NCBI RefSeq assembly: GCF_025354735.1
Contig: NZ_JANXMI010000291.1
Coordinates: 1-41,989 of the forward strand
DNA length: 41,989 nt
Source: Rugamonas sp.
GTDB lineage: Bacteria > Pseudomonadota > Gammaproteobacteria > Burkholderiales > Burkholderiaceae_D
Direction of reading: 5' to 3'
Below, in pieces: positions 8,489 to 16,576 of this stretch (the stretch's first letter is position 1; every line of letters begins with the position of its first letter). The position numbers and the translations under genes were made by a program. Under the pieces are notes generated by a model that saw nothing but the letters and a program-made list of their open reading frames with translations, had not been told where the DNA came from and ran no database searches.

Positions 8489-10365
8489 CCATGACCATGG
8501 CGCTGGCGGTGGCCCTGGCGCTGATCGCGGCGTTTTGCGTGCGCGTCCAGCGCGAGGCGCGCCGCCTGCGCGCCGAAGCCGCGCGGCAGGGCCGGGCGCT
8601 GGATGCCGCGCGGGCGCTGCTGCAAGTGCTGCCGGACGCCGTGATCGCGCTCGACCCGGCCGGCCGCGTGAGCTATCTGAATCCGCGCGCCGAAACGCTG
8701 ACCGGCGTGTGCCGCCAGCACGCGCTCGGCCAGCCGCTGGCGGCGCTGCTGAACCTGCAACACGACGGCGTCGGCATCGACCTGGCGCGGCACATCGAAG
8801 CTTGCCTGGCGCCGGGCGCGGCCGCCGGCCCGATGCGCGACGCCGCGCTGGGACAGGTGGGCGCGCACACGGAAGTGCAATACGGCTGTTTTGCGCTGCC
8901 GAGGGCGGCCGGCGCGGCCGGAACCGGGATCGGAACCGGAACCGGCGGCGAGCACGGCGCCGACAGCGCGCTGCTGCTGGTGCGCGACGTTTCCGAGCGC
9001 CGCAGCGCCGAAGCCCGGCTCGAATTCATCGCCCACCACGACGGCCTGACGGGGCTGCCGAACCGGCTGCAATTGCGCATCCAGCTCGACCACGGCATCG
9101 CCTATGCGCGCCGCCATGGCTCGCTGCTGGCGGTGCTGTTCGTCGACATCGACGGCTTCAAGGCCATCAACGACAGCCTCGGCCACGACGCCGGCGACCA
9201 GGTGCTGACCCAGTTTTCGCAACGCCTGCTGCGCTGCGTGCGCGAAGTCGACACCGTGGCGCGGCAGGGCGGCGACGAATTCATCGTGCTGCTGACCGAG
9301 CTGTCGGCGCCGCAGGACGCCGAACGCGTGGCCGAGAAAATCGCCGCCGCCATCGTCGCCCCCTTCGTCGTCGGCGACAGCACGCTGGCGGTGGCGGCCA
9401 GCGTCGGCATCGCCCTCTACCCGCACGACGACGAGGACAGCGACGCCCTCATCGAGAAGGCCGACCTGGCCATGTACGCCGCCAAGCAGCGCGGTCCCGG
9501 CCTTTGCCAGCGCTTCGCGCCCGGCATGCAGGCCAAGGCCTACACCCGTATGATCCTGGAGACGGCGCTGCGCCACGCGCTCAAACACGAGGAATTCATC
9601 CTGACCTATCTGCCCAAGCTCGACCTGAAGCGCCAGGTCATCACCGGCGTCAAGGCGCTGATACGGTGGCAGCACCCGGAACTGGGGCTGGTGATGCCGC
9701 TCGACTTCATCCCCATCCTGGAAGACAGCGCGCTGATCGTGCCGGTCGGCGCCTGGGTGCTGGCGACGGCGGTGGCGCAGGCGCGGCGCTGGATCGACCT
9801 GGGGCGGTCGCTGACGGTGTCGGTCAACCTGTCGGCGCGCCAGTTCTATCAAAAGGACATCGTCCAGAGTTTCGCCGCCATCTTGCAGCAGGCCGGCGTG
9901 CCGGGCCACTACGTCGAACTGGAAATCACCGAGAGCATCCTGATCGACAAGAACCAGAACTGCGAAGCCGTGCTGCGCCAGTTCAAGCAGCTCGGCATGG
10001 GGATTTCGATCAGCGATTTCGGCACCGGCTACGCCTCGCTCAACTACCTGCGGCGTTTCCCGGTGGACGTGGTCAAGATCGACAAATGCTTCATCGATGA
10101 TTTGCGGCGCGGCGGCCAGCGCCGCGCCAACGACCGCGCGACCGACGACGGCGCCATGGTGCGGGCCATCATCGCCATGGCGCACACGCTGAACATGAAG
10201 GTCATCGCCGGCGGCATCGAGACCGACGAGCAGCTGGCCCAGCTGACGGCCATGGATTGCGACGAGGCCTTCGGCTTTTGCCTCAGCCGCGCCGTCGCCG
10301 CGCACGAAATCGACGCCCTGCTGGCCGGCCGCCTGCGCCAGATCGAGCTGGTCACGCCGGACTGA
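8485..10365 (+). CDS. Diguanylate cyclase with degenerate EAL domain (GGDEF-EAL protein)
   Basis: About 626 residues: one N-terminal membrane helix (MALAVALALIAAFCV), a short PAS-like domain (LLQVLPDAVIALDPAGRVSYLN), then GGDEF and EAL domains. The GGDEF half is intact: metal site FVDIDGFK, motif GGDEF near residue 262, and inhibitory I-site REVD five residues before it. The EAL half has lost key residues compared with active enzymes such as RocR. EAL reads KAL (residue 390), DDFGTG reads SDFGTG, AEGVET reads AGGIET, and the late Gln is Phe. NLSARQF, EITES and the KID Lys remain. It probably makes c-di-GMP and does not degrade it. The start is uncertain: ATG 8485 lacks a clear ribosome site and GTG 8467 is possible. 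The open frame extends upstream without another ATG. Confidence 0.85.
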   Translation: MTMTMALAVALALIAAFCVRVQREARRLRAEAARQGRALDAARALLQVLPDAVIALDPAGRVSYLNPRAETLTGVCRQHALGQPLAALLNLQHDGVGIDLARHIEACLAPGAAAGPMRDAALGQVGAHTEVQYGCFALPRAAGAAGTGIGTGTGGEHGADSALLLVRDVSERRSAEARLEFIAHHDGLTGLPNRLQLRIQLDHGIAYARRHGSLLAVLFVDIDGFKAINDSLGHDAGDQVLTQFSQRLLRCVREVDTVARQGGDEFIVLLTELSAPQDAERVAEKIAAAIVAPFVVGDSTLAVAASVGIALYPHDDEDSDALIEKADLAMYAAKQRGPGLCQRFAPGMQAKAYTRMILETALRHALKHEEFILTYLPKLDLKRQVITGVKALIRWQHPELGLVMPLDFIPILEDSALIVPVGAWVLATAVAQARRWIDLGRSLTVSVNLSARQFYQKDIVQSFAAILQQAGVPGHYVELEITESILIDKNQNCEAVLRQFKQLGMGISISDFGTGYASLNYLRRFPVDVVKIDKCFIDDLRRGGQRRANDRATDDGAMVRAIIAMAHTLNMKVIAGGIETDEQLAQLTAMDCDEAFGFCLSRAVAAHEIDALLAGRLRQIELVTPD

Positions 10366-10375
10366 GGCCGGCCGC

Positions 10376-11065
10376 TTAGCGCGGCTCCGGCTGCGGCCCC
10401 CGCGCGCCGAAGAACCACAGCAGCGGCAGATGCACGCGCGCCGCCCATGACTTTTCGTTGTGGGCGCCGCCTTCCATCGTATGGAAATACAGGTCGGCGC
10501 CGGGCCGGTAGCCCGCGGACAGCAGGGCGTCGCGCATCGCGATGGTGTCGTCGAGACCGTCGTTGTCGGTGCCGGCGTCGAGGTAGATGCGCACCGGCAC
10601 GCGCGGCGCCGCCGGCGGAATTGGCGGAATTGGCGTGACGGGCGTGACGGGCGTCACCCGGCTTACCATGCTGCGCCCGTTCCACCAGAACGAACCCGAC
10701 AGGCTGGCCGCCATCGAGAACACGTCGGGATGGCGCTGGGCGATATCGACCGAGGCGATGCCGCCCAGCGACGATCCCATGATCGCCGTGTGTTCGCGTC
10801 CGGCTTCGGTGCGCAGCGTGCGGTCGACATAGGGCTTGACGGTGTCGAGTATGAAGCGCTCGTAGGCGTCGAGCTTGCCGCCGCCGTGTTTCGGGTCGCA
10901 GCACGGCGTGTATTCGGCGATGCGGTCGGCGGTGTTGTCGATGCCGACCACGATGGCCGGCTCGATCGCGCCGTCGGCGATCAGGCGGTCCATGGTCTGC
11001 GCCATGCCCCACTCGACGCCGTAGGTGGCGGTGGCGGCATCGAACAGGTTTTGCCCGTCGTGCAT
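10376..11065 (-). pseudogene. Esterase domain (alpha/beta hydrolase, Fes-like), frameshifted off the preceding GH13 gene
   Basis: This frame encodes about 229 residues of a putative-esterase (PF00756-type) alpha/beta hydrolase: MHDGQNLFDAATATYG, the nucleophile elbow GSSLGG, DAGTDNDG (probable acid region) and HTMEGGAHNEKSW (catalytic His). It lacks the first strands. Those are present in the other frame at the end of the GH13 protein, RALRIYLPPGY through RQRYPVLL, immediately before. Joining the two frames at 11064-11068 restores a normal esterase (YPVLLMHDGQNLFD), so it belongs to a GH13-esterase fusion broken by a one-base loss or a sequencing error. Inside it, five 9-base repeats (10614-10658) encode VTPVTPVTPIPPIPP. 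It is convergent with the GGDEF-EAL gene, only 10 bp away. Confidence 0.75.
10614..10658. repeat. Five tandem 9-bp units inside the esterase domain
   Basis: Units GGCGGAATT x2, GGCGTGACG x2 and GGCGTCACC follow each other without gap. On the minus strand they encode a Pro-rich surface insertion (VTP three times, IPP twice) between the nucleophile region and the strand RVPVRIYLDAG. Length changes would stay in frame. Confidence 0.8.
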
Positions 11066-13119
11066 AACAGCACCGGATAGCGTTGCCGCGCATGGGTGGC
11101 GTAGCCGGGCGGCAGATAGATGCGCAGCGCCCGGCTGTTGTGCAACTGCGGCGATGCGAACTTGTCGACGATGACGACGCGGCCGGCCGTAGCCGTAGCC
11201 GCAGCCGCAGTCGTAGTCGTAGTCGTAGCCGCAGTCGTAGTCGTAGTCGTAGCCGCAGCCGGTTTCAGTTCCAGTATCAGCGCCGAGCGCGCCGGCAATC
11301 TCAGCTGACCGTCCAGCGCATAGCTCGCGCCGCTGAGCACATCGACGCCGCTGGCGACGCCGTCGAGCATCTCGTGGAAGCGGGCCGTCGGCAACACCGT
11401 CTCGGTGGCGTTCTTGTTCAGCGCCACCATCACCTTGTGCGTGCCGTCGTAGCGGAAATAAACATAGGTGTTTTGCTCCGGCCCGTAATGCATGGTCTTG
11501 CCGTGATGGATCACCGGCTGCGCCTTGCGCCAGTTGAGCAGCTTCTTCAGCATCGCCTGCGCTTCCCGCTGCTGCGCGCTGAGTCCCGCGCCGGTGAAGG
11601 CGTTGACGGCGTCGCCCTGCCAGCCGCCCGGAAAATCGCGCCGGTATGACGCGTCGTCGCGCTCCTTGACCGAGCTCGTCATCAGGATTTCGGTGCCGTA
11701 ATACAGCTGCGGTATGCGCGGCGCCGTCAGCACATAAGCCATCGCCATCTTGAACAAGCCGATATCCTCGTTGAGCACGCTGAAGATGCGCGCCATGTCG
11801 TGATTGCCCTCGAACAGCACCATATTGTCCGCGTGCGGATACAGATAATCCTGCGACAGCGTTTCGTATAAATTGTTCAGACTGTTTTCATCGCCGTCCC
11901 TGGCGGCCAGCGCCCGGCGCAGCGTGTCGTTGAGCGGGAAGTCCATCATGGCCGGCATGTGCGACACGAAACCGTCGAAGTTGCGCTTGCCCTCCAGCCA
12001 GCGCGACACCACCGGAATGCTGGTGCTCCACTCTTCGCCGACCAGGTTGAGCCGCGGATATTCGGCCATGATGCGGCGCGTCCACTCGGCCAGGAAAGGT
12101 CCGTCCGAATAGCTGTAGGTATCGACGCGCAAGCCGGCCAGGCCGGCATATTCGATCCACCAGATATTATTTTGTATCAGGTAATTGGCCAGGTAGGGAT
12201 TGCGCTGGTTCAGGTCGGGCATGTTTTCGACGAACCAGCCGGCGGTGAAATTCTCCTTATCCTCGGCCGAGCCGTACGGATCTTGCACGGCCGCGCGGTG
12301 ATGCGTGGTCGGCACGAACTTGCCGTGATAGTTGATCCAGTCCCTGCTCGGCAGGTCGCGCATCCACCAGTGGCCGCTGCCGATGTGATTGAGCACCACG
12401 TCCTGGATCACGCCCAGCCCGCGCACCCGCGCCTGCGCCACGAAGCGGCGGTAGTCCTCGTTGCTGCCGTAGCGCGGATCGATGCGGTAGTGGTCGGTGG
12501 TCGCGTAGCCGTGATAGGACACCTTCGGCATGTCCGACGTCAGCATCGGCGTCGGCCAGATCACGGTGTAACCCATGTCGGCCACGTAATCGAGATGGTC
12601 TATCATGCCCTGGAGATCGCCGCCGTGGCGGCCGGAGCCGTCGGCGCGGTCTAGCTTGTCGCTCAGGCCGGCCACGCTGTCGTTGCCCGCATCGCCGTTG
12701 GCAAAGCGGTCCGGCATCACCTCATAAATCGCATCGCTGCTGTTGAAGCCGACGCGCTGCGCCGAGCCGGACACCCGCGCTTGCAGCACATAGGGATGGT
12801 GCAGCACCTCGGCGCCGTGCCGGAATTGCAGGTCGAGCCGGCCCGGCGCCGCCGTCGCGCCTATCTCCAGGTCGACGAACAGGTAATTCGGGTTGCTCAC
12901 CCGCGCCACCGACGTGATGCGCACGCCCGGATAATTAAGCGCCGGCTCCAGTTCACCCATGTGTTGCCCGTGCACCATCAGCTGCAAGGTCTGCGACCGC
13001 ATGCCGGTCCACCAGCTCGCCGGTTCCAGATGATCGATGCGGTGCTCCTGCGCCCGCGCCGGCGTTGCCGTCAGCAACAAGGCGGGCAGCGCCAGCAGGC
13101 TGGCCCAGATTTTTTTCAT
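10981..13119 (-). CDS. Cyclomaltodextrinase/neopullulanase-like GH13 enzyme, secreted, with truncated C-terminal esterase
   Basis: A 712-residue frame with a signal peptide (MKKIWASLLALPALLLTATPARA). It has an N-terminal Cyc-maltodext_N-like domain (HLEPASWWTGMRSQTLQLMVHG), a GH13 barrel and a Cyc-maltodext_C-like end. Catalytic signatures are present: QDVVLNHIG, GLRVDTYSY (nucleophile Asp), VGEEWST (acid Glu) and FEGNHDMAR (third Asp). It should hydrolyse maltodextrins or cyclodextrins in the periplasm or outside. Residues 621-645 are a Thr/Ala linker made by a hexamer repeat and 646-685 are the start of an esterase domain. The last 27 residues are out of frame after a frameshift, and the rest of the esterase lies at 10376-11065. 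AAAGGAG precedes the ATG, and a HexR-like box (13143-13157) sits 24 bp upstream. It is divergent from the TonB receptor. Confidence 0.88.
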   Translation of the reverse strand: MKKIWASLLALPALLLTATPARAQEHRIDHLEPASWWTGMRSQTLQLMVHGQHMGELEPALNYPGVRITSVARVSNPNYLFVDLEIGATAAPGRLDLQFRHGAEVLHHPYVLQARVSGSAQRVGFNSSDAIYEVMPDRFANGDAGNDSVAGLSDKLDRADGSGRHGGDLQGMIDHLDYVADMGYTVIWPTPMLTSDMPKVSYHGYATTDHYRIDPRYGSNEDYRRFVAQARVRGLGVIQDVVLNHIGSGHWWMRDLPSRDWINYHGKFVPTTHHRAAVQDPYGSAEDKENFTAGWFVENMPDLNQRNPYLANYLIQNNIWWIEYAGLAGLRVDTYSYSDGPFLAEWTRRIMAEYPRLNLVGEEWSTSIPVVSRWLEGKRNFDGFVSHMPAMMDFPLNDTLRRALAARDGDENSLNNLYETLSQDYLYPHADNMVLFEGNHDMARIFSVLNEDIGLFKMAMAYVLTAPRIPQLYYGTEILMTSSVKERDDASYRRDFPGGWQGDAVNAFTGAGLSAQQREAQAMLKKLLNWRKAQPVIHHGKTMHYGPEQNTYVYFRYDGTHKVMVALNKNATETVLPTARFHEMLDGVASGVDVLSGASYALDGQLRLPARSALILELKPAAATTTTTTAATTTTTTAAAATATAGRVVIVDKFASPQLHNSRALRIYLPPGYATHARQRYPVLLCTTGKTCSMPPPPPTASSGAWRRPWTA
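11189..11260. repeat. Twelve imperfect hexamer repeats (GYAGYC) encoding a Thr/Ala linker
   Basis: Units GTAGCC, GCAGCC, GCAGTC and GTAGTC alternate for 72 bases. On the minus strand they read as ACG/ACT/GCG/GCT codons, giving a linker of Thr and Ala runs between the GH13 enzyme and the esterase domain. The unit length keeps the frame, so slippage would change linker length only. Confidence 0.9.
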
Positions 13120-13142
13120 TGTTATCTCCTTTGTAGCTATGC

Positions 13143-13157
13143 CGTAGTCAGGCTACA
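13143..13157. promoter_or_regulatory. HexR-like box upstream of GH13 gene
   Basis: CGTAGTCAGGCTACA fits the HexR consensus TGTARTNNNAYTACA at 10 of 12 defined positions. It starts 24 bp upstream of the GH13 ATG (minus strand), a position suited to repression. Confidence 0.5.
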
Positions 13158-13285
13158 TATTGTTTTTGGTATCGATAATCGCGAAACCATATCGGTGCTG
13201 GGTAAATCTATGGTAAGGAATGCTACAGGTGCAAGAAAACTGTCGTTTTCTCCTGCTTTTACCGCTAAAGTTCTGTCACGTAACA

Positions 13286-13300
13286 CTAGTTTTAGTACAA
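13286..13300 (+). repeat. Direct repeat copy 1 in receptor leader
   Basis: CTAGTTTTAGTACAA followed by ATTTGG. A near-identical copy lies at 13585-13600 just before the receptor gene. Each partly resembles the HexR-like box (9 of 12 positions for this copy), so they may be weaker sites of the same protein or sites of another regulator. Confidence 0.5.
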
Positions 13301-13452
13301 ATTTGGTTCCAGCCGAACTTTATCCGCGCTGTTTATTGTCGCCGGCGGTGGTAATCGGGGAGCAAACGGGCCGTGCGAACAGGTTTTTTCCAAAAAATCC
13401 TCCAATGTGTCAAAGTTTTGTTGCGAACTGTAACTCTCGGATTGGTGCTTAT

Positions 13453-13467
13453 TGTAGTTGTACTACA
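13453..13467. promoter_or_regulatory. Perfect HexR-like box upstream of TonB receptor
   Basis: TGTAGTTGTACTACA is a perfect palindrome with 6-base arms and fits TGTARTNNNAYTACA at all 12 defined positions. It is the strongest of the family found in this window. Confidence 0.6.
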
Positions 13468-13584
13468 GCTTCCAGCGACAGGGAATGTATCTGAAATACA
13501 ACGTGGTGGCGCTTTTCGTGGCTTTAAGGGGTATGAGCAGGCATTTAAAGCTCAGGTCTGCCTGATCTGTAATTGACACTGAAT

Positions 13585-13600
13585 CTAGTTTTAGTACAAA
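13585..13600 (+). repeat. Direct repeat copy 2 in receptor leader
   Basis: CTAGTTTTAGTACAAA followed by ATTTGC. It matches copy 1 at 13286-13300 and lies 113 bp before the receptor ATG. It fits the HexR consensus at 10 of 12 positions when read from 13584. Confidence 0.5.
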
Positions 13601-13712
13601 ATTTGCTTAGAACGTCTTTAGAACGTTGCATTTCTTGGGTCCCGTGGTGCCGATACAGCCGACGACAGGTTGGGTTTGCGGGAATTGAATTTTGATAAGT
13701 GAGGGGACATTA

Positions 13713-16493
13713 ATGAAACATATCGCACACCAGCGAGGCATCAGCACGCCGCGTACTTACATCGCTTTCAAGCTCAATCCAGTGGCGGCCAGCTGCGCCA
13801 TGCTGCTGGCGGCGCTCGCCGCGTCCGCTCCTCTGTCCGCCGACGCCCAGGAAGCCGCCGTCGCCGCTTCGGCCGCCGAGCCCGTCGTGCAGTCCGTCAC
13901 CGTGTCCGGTATCCGCCGCGGCATCGAAGCGGCCATCGCGGTCAAGAAGGATGCCACCTCCATCGTCGAAGCCATTTCCGCCGAGGACATCGGTAAATTG
14001 CCGGACACCAGCATCGCCGAATCGATCGCCGCCTTGCCGGGCCTGACCGCGCAATACGTCGGCGGGCACGCCAACCTCATCAGCATTCGCGGCTTTTCGC
14101 CCGACCTCGGCGGCACGCTGCTGAACGGCCGCGAACTGGCCAGCACCGGCGACAGCCGCACCATCAGCTACGACGATTTCCCGTCCGAACTGATGGCCGG
14201 CGTGGTCGTCTACAAAACGCCGGACGCCGGCCTCGTCGCGCAGGGCCTGTCGGGCACCGTCGACATGCAGACCATCGACCCGCTGGCCTTCGCCAGCCGC
14301 GTCATCACCGTCAACGGCCGCAAGGAGCACGACGGCACCGGCCCGCAGCGCGGCTCCGGCAGCCGCACCAGCCTGTCCTACGTCGACCAGTTCTTCGACC
14401 GCAAGGTCGGCGTCGCCATCGGCTTCGCCCGCACCTCCGACAAGAGCGGCGCCATCCAGAGCTTCAATTCCTGGGGTTCGGGCACGACCAGCTACAACGG
14501 CCGCAACGTGACGATTCCGTACAGCGGCTTCAACGCCGAGACCGACATCACCACCGAGCGCCGCGACGGCGCCATGGCCGTGCTGGAATTCCGTCCGAAC
14601 AAGGACTTCACCAGCACCGTCGACATCTTCTACTCGAAGTACGACCAGACCAAGGCCGAGCGCCTGATCCAGGCCTCGCTCAACAACACCAACAGCAACA
14701 CCTACGACCTGCCCACGTATCTGAGCAACGCCGTCGTCGACGGCAACGGCAATGTGCTCAGCGGCACGATCAACAATGTGCGCGCCGTCGTGCGCACCGA
14801 GCCCATCATTTACAACGACAAGGTCAATTCCATCGGCTGGAAAAACATCTGGACGCTGTCGCCGGACTGGAAACTGCTGGGCGACATTTCGCACTCGAAA
14901 GCGACCCGCATCGAAAACGACCAGGAAATCTACGCCGGCACCGTCGGCCTGGCCGGCCAGCCGGGCGTGCTGGGCAGCATCGGCTTCGCCGCCGGCAGCC
15001 ACAACCTGACCTCCAGCATCAACTACGCCGATCCGAGCATCATCAAGATTGTCGATTCGCAAGGCTGGGGCGGCGGTCCCGACGTGCCGCAAGCCGGTTA
15101 CGACAAGGGCCCGCACGTGACCGACAAGGTCGACGCGCTGCGCCTGGGCGCCACCTACACGCTGCCGGAAAACCGCTGGTTCAGCAGCCTCGACTTCGGC
15201 GCCAACTACACCAAGCGTTCCAAGACCCGCGTCGACAACGAATACCTGCTGCAAGTGCCGGGCGGTCCCTACGCGGCCCTGGCCGAACCGGGCGGCTACA
15301 GCGCCTCGGCCGGCGACAGCGGCTTGAACATGCTGACCTTCAACGCCGTCGGCGTGATTCCCGGCCTGTACTACAACCAGAAATTCCACTCCGACATCTA
15401 CAACAAGAACTGGATCGTCGACGAGCGCGTCAGCACCGGCATGGCCAAGCTGAACATCGACTCCGAACTGGCCGCCGTGCCGGTCAAGGGCAACCTCGGC
15501 CTGCAAGTGGTGCACGCCTCGCAAAGTTCAGGCGCCTACGCGGCCGACATCGACGGCAGCTTGTTCAATTCGCCGGTGATCCCCATCAGCACCGGCGCCA
15601 GCTATTACAAAGTGCTGCCCAGCCTGAACCTGGTGGGCGACTTCGGCAACCAGAACTTCCTGCGCTTCGCGCTGGCCCGTGAAATGCAGCGTCCCAATAT
15701 GATCGACATGCGCGCCAGCACGGCGTTCTCGGTCAACAACGCGCAGGGCGGCATCTACAGCGGCAGCGGCGGCAATCCCACGCTCAAGCCCTGGGTCGCC
15801 GACGGCGTCGACTTGTCGTTCGAAAAATATTTCGGCACCAAGGGTTACTTCTCGGCCGCCGCCTTCTTCAAGCGCCTCGACACCTACGTCGTCAACTACA
15901 CCAACTTCAGCTACGACTTCACGTCGGCCATCCAGCCGGGCACGCCGAAGGCGCCGTCGAACATCGGCTACTTCACCGAGCCGACCAACGGCGCCGGCGG
16001 CCGCCTGTACGGCATCGAACTGTCGGCCTCGATGCCCTTCGAGTTGCTGTGGAAACCGCTCGACGGCTTCGGCGCCCAGGCCAGTTTCTCGCTGACCAAC
16101 AGCTCGATCGCCGTGCCGGACAACATCCCCGGCCAGAGCGCCGCCTCGATGACCTTGCCCGGCCTGTCCAAGCAAGTCGCCTCGGCCGCCTTCTACTACG
16201 AGAAGTACGGCTTCCAGGCCCGCATCGCCGACACCTACCGTTCCGATTCCGTCGGCACCATCGAAGGCTTCGGCGGCGACCTCGGCTACGCGCAGATCAA
16301 GGCCAACCTGCACCTGAGCGCGCAAGTGCAGTACGAGTTCCAGGGCGGTCCGGCAAAAGGCTTGACCTTGCTGGTCCAGGGGAATAACCTTGCCGATGCG
16401 CCGGAGATCCACTACGTCGGCACCCGCAGCAATGAAACGCAGCACACCACCTACGGCCGCACCTTGTACTTCGGTATCAACTACAAGATGTAA
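13713..16493 (+). CDS. TonB-dependent receptor, Xanthomonas/Caulobacter type (maltodextrin uptake candidate)
   Basis: A 926-residue outer-membrane receptor. It has a signal peptide (LNPVAASCAMLLAALAASAPLSADAQ), and then a region VQSVTVSGIRRGIEAAIAVKKDATSIVEAISAEDIGKLPDTSIAESIAALPGL that is the hallmark of the TIGR01782 receptors. A plug domain (SIRGFSPDL, LLNGRE) and a long beta-barrel follow, ending in aromatic YFGINYKM. Family members carry maltodextrins or other plant sugars across the outer membrane. The start at 13713 has GAGGGG 6 bases upstream; an in-frame start at 13692 is rejected. It is paired with a downstream halogenase beyond a terminator. The placement among amylolytic genes suggests maltodextrin as substrate (inference). 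Confidence 0.92.
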   Translation: MKHIAHQRGISTPRTYIAFKLNPVAASCAMLLAALAASAPLSADAQEAAVAASAAEPVVQSVTVSGIRRGIEAAIAVKKDATSIVEAISAEDIGKLPDTSIAESIAALPGLTAQYVGGHANLISIRGFSPDLGGTLLNGRELASTGDSRTISYDDFPSELMAGVVVYKTPDAGLVAQGLSGTVDMQTIDPLAFASRVITVNGRKEHDGTGPQRGSGSRTSLSYVDQFFDRKVGVAIGFARTSDKSGAIQSFNSWGSGTTSYNGRNVTIPYSGFNAETDITTERRDGAMAVLEFRPNKDFTSTVDIFYSKYDQTKAERLIQASLNNTNSNTYDLPTYLSNAVVDGNGNVLSGTINNVRAVVRTEPIIYNDKVNSIGWKNIWTLSPDWKLLGDISHSKATRIENDQEIYAGTVGLAGQPGVLGSIGFAAGSHNLTSSINYADPSIIKIVDSQGWGGGPDVPQAGYDKGPHVTDKVDALRLGATYTLPENRWFSSLDFGANYTKRSKTRVDNEYLLQVPGGPYAALAEPGGYSASAGDSGLNMLTFNAVGVIPGLYYNQKFHSDIYNKNWIVDERVSTGMAKLNIDSELAAVPVKGNLGLQVVHASQSSGAYAADIDGSLFNSPVIPISTGASYYKVLPSLNLVGDFGNQNFLRFALAREMQRPNMIDMRASTAFSVNNAQGGIYSGSGGNPTLKPWVADGVDLSFEKYFGTKGYFSAAAFFKRLDTYVVNYTNFSYDFTSAIQPGTPKAPSNIGYFTEPTNGAGGRLYGIELSASMPFELLWKPLDGFGAQASFSLTNSSIAVPDNIPGQSAASMTLPGLSKQVASAAFYYEKYGFQARIADTYRSDSVGTIEGFGGDLGYAQIKANLHLSAQVQYEFQGGPAKGLTLLVQGNNLADAPEIHYVGTRSNETQHTTYGRTLYFGINYKM

Positions 16494-16514
16494 GCGCGCA
16501 GTACGGGTTGAAAA

Positions 16515-16551
16515 CCGCCCCTTGTCCGGTTCGCCGGCAGGGGGTTTTTTT
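16515..16551 (+). terminator. Intrinsic terminator after TonB receptor gene
   Basis: The stem CCCCTTG..CCGG-TTCG-CCGG-CAGGGG is followed by seven Ts. It lies between the receptor stop and the halogenase start, so halogenase expression must come from read-through or its own promoter. Confidence 0.85.
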
Positions 16552-16576
16552 ATCAGAGTTTTTTCGAGACCGCCGC

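Larger units (their letters stand above)
13120..13712. promoter_or_regulatory. Divergent 593-bp regulatory region, GH13 enzyme / TonB receptor
   Basis: A less GC-rich stretch without a convincing gene. It contains a HexR-like box next to the GH13 start, a perfect one 246 bp before the receptor start, and two copies of CTAGTTTTAGTACAAA-like sequence 299 bp apart (13286 and 13585). A 67-codon frame at 13373-13576 has no ribosome site or family resemblance and is left out. Confidence 0.6.

Noticed and set aside
11041..11090. Programmed -1 frameshifting to join GH13 and esterase frames
   Set aside because: The junction bases (CTGTTATGC) do not form a slippery heptamer and no downstream pseudoknot is evident; mutation or sequence error is simpler.
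11189..11260. CRISPR-like or iteron array
   Set aside because: The units are 6 bases without spacers and lie inside a coding frame; this is a simple sequence repeat.
13373..13576. 67-codon hydrophobic frame in the receptor leader
   Set aside because: No ribosome site, overlaps the HexR-like box, and composition is that of non-coding leader.
13710..15524. 604-codon minus-strand frame opposite the TonB receptor
   Set aside because: Shadow of the receptor gene: Val/Gly/Asp-rich composition with no recognisable domain.
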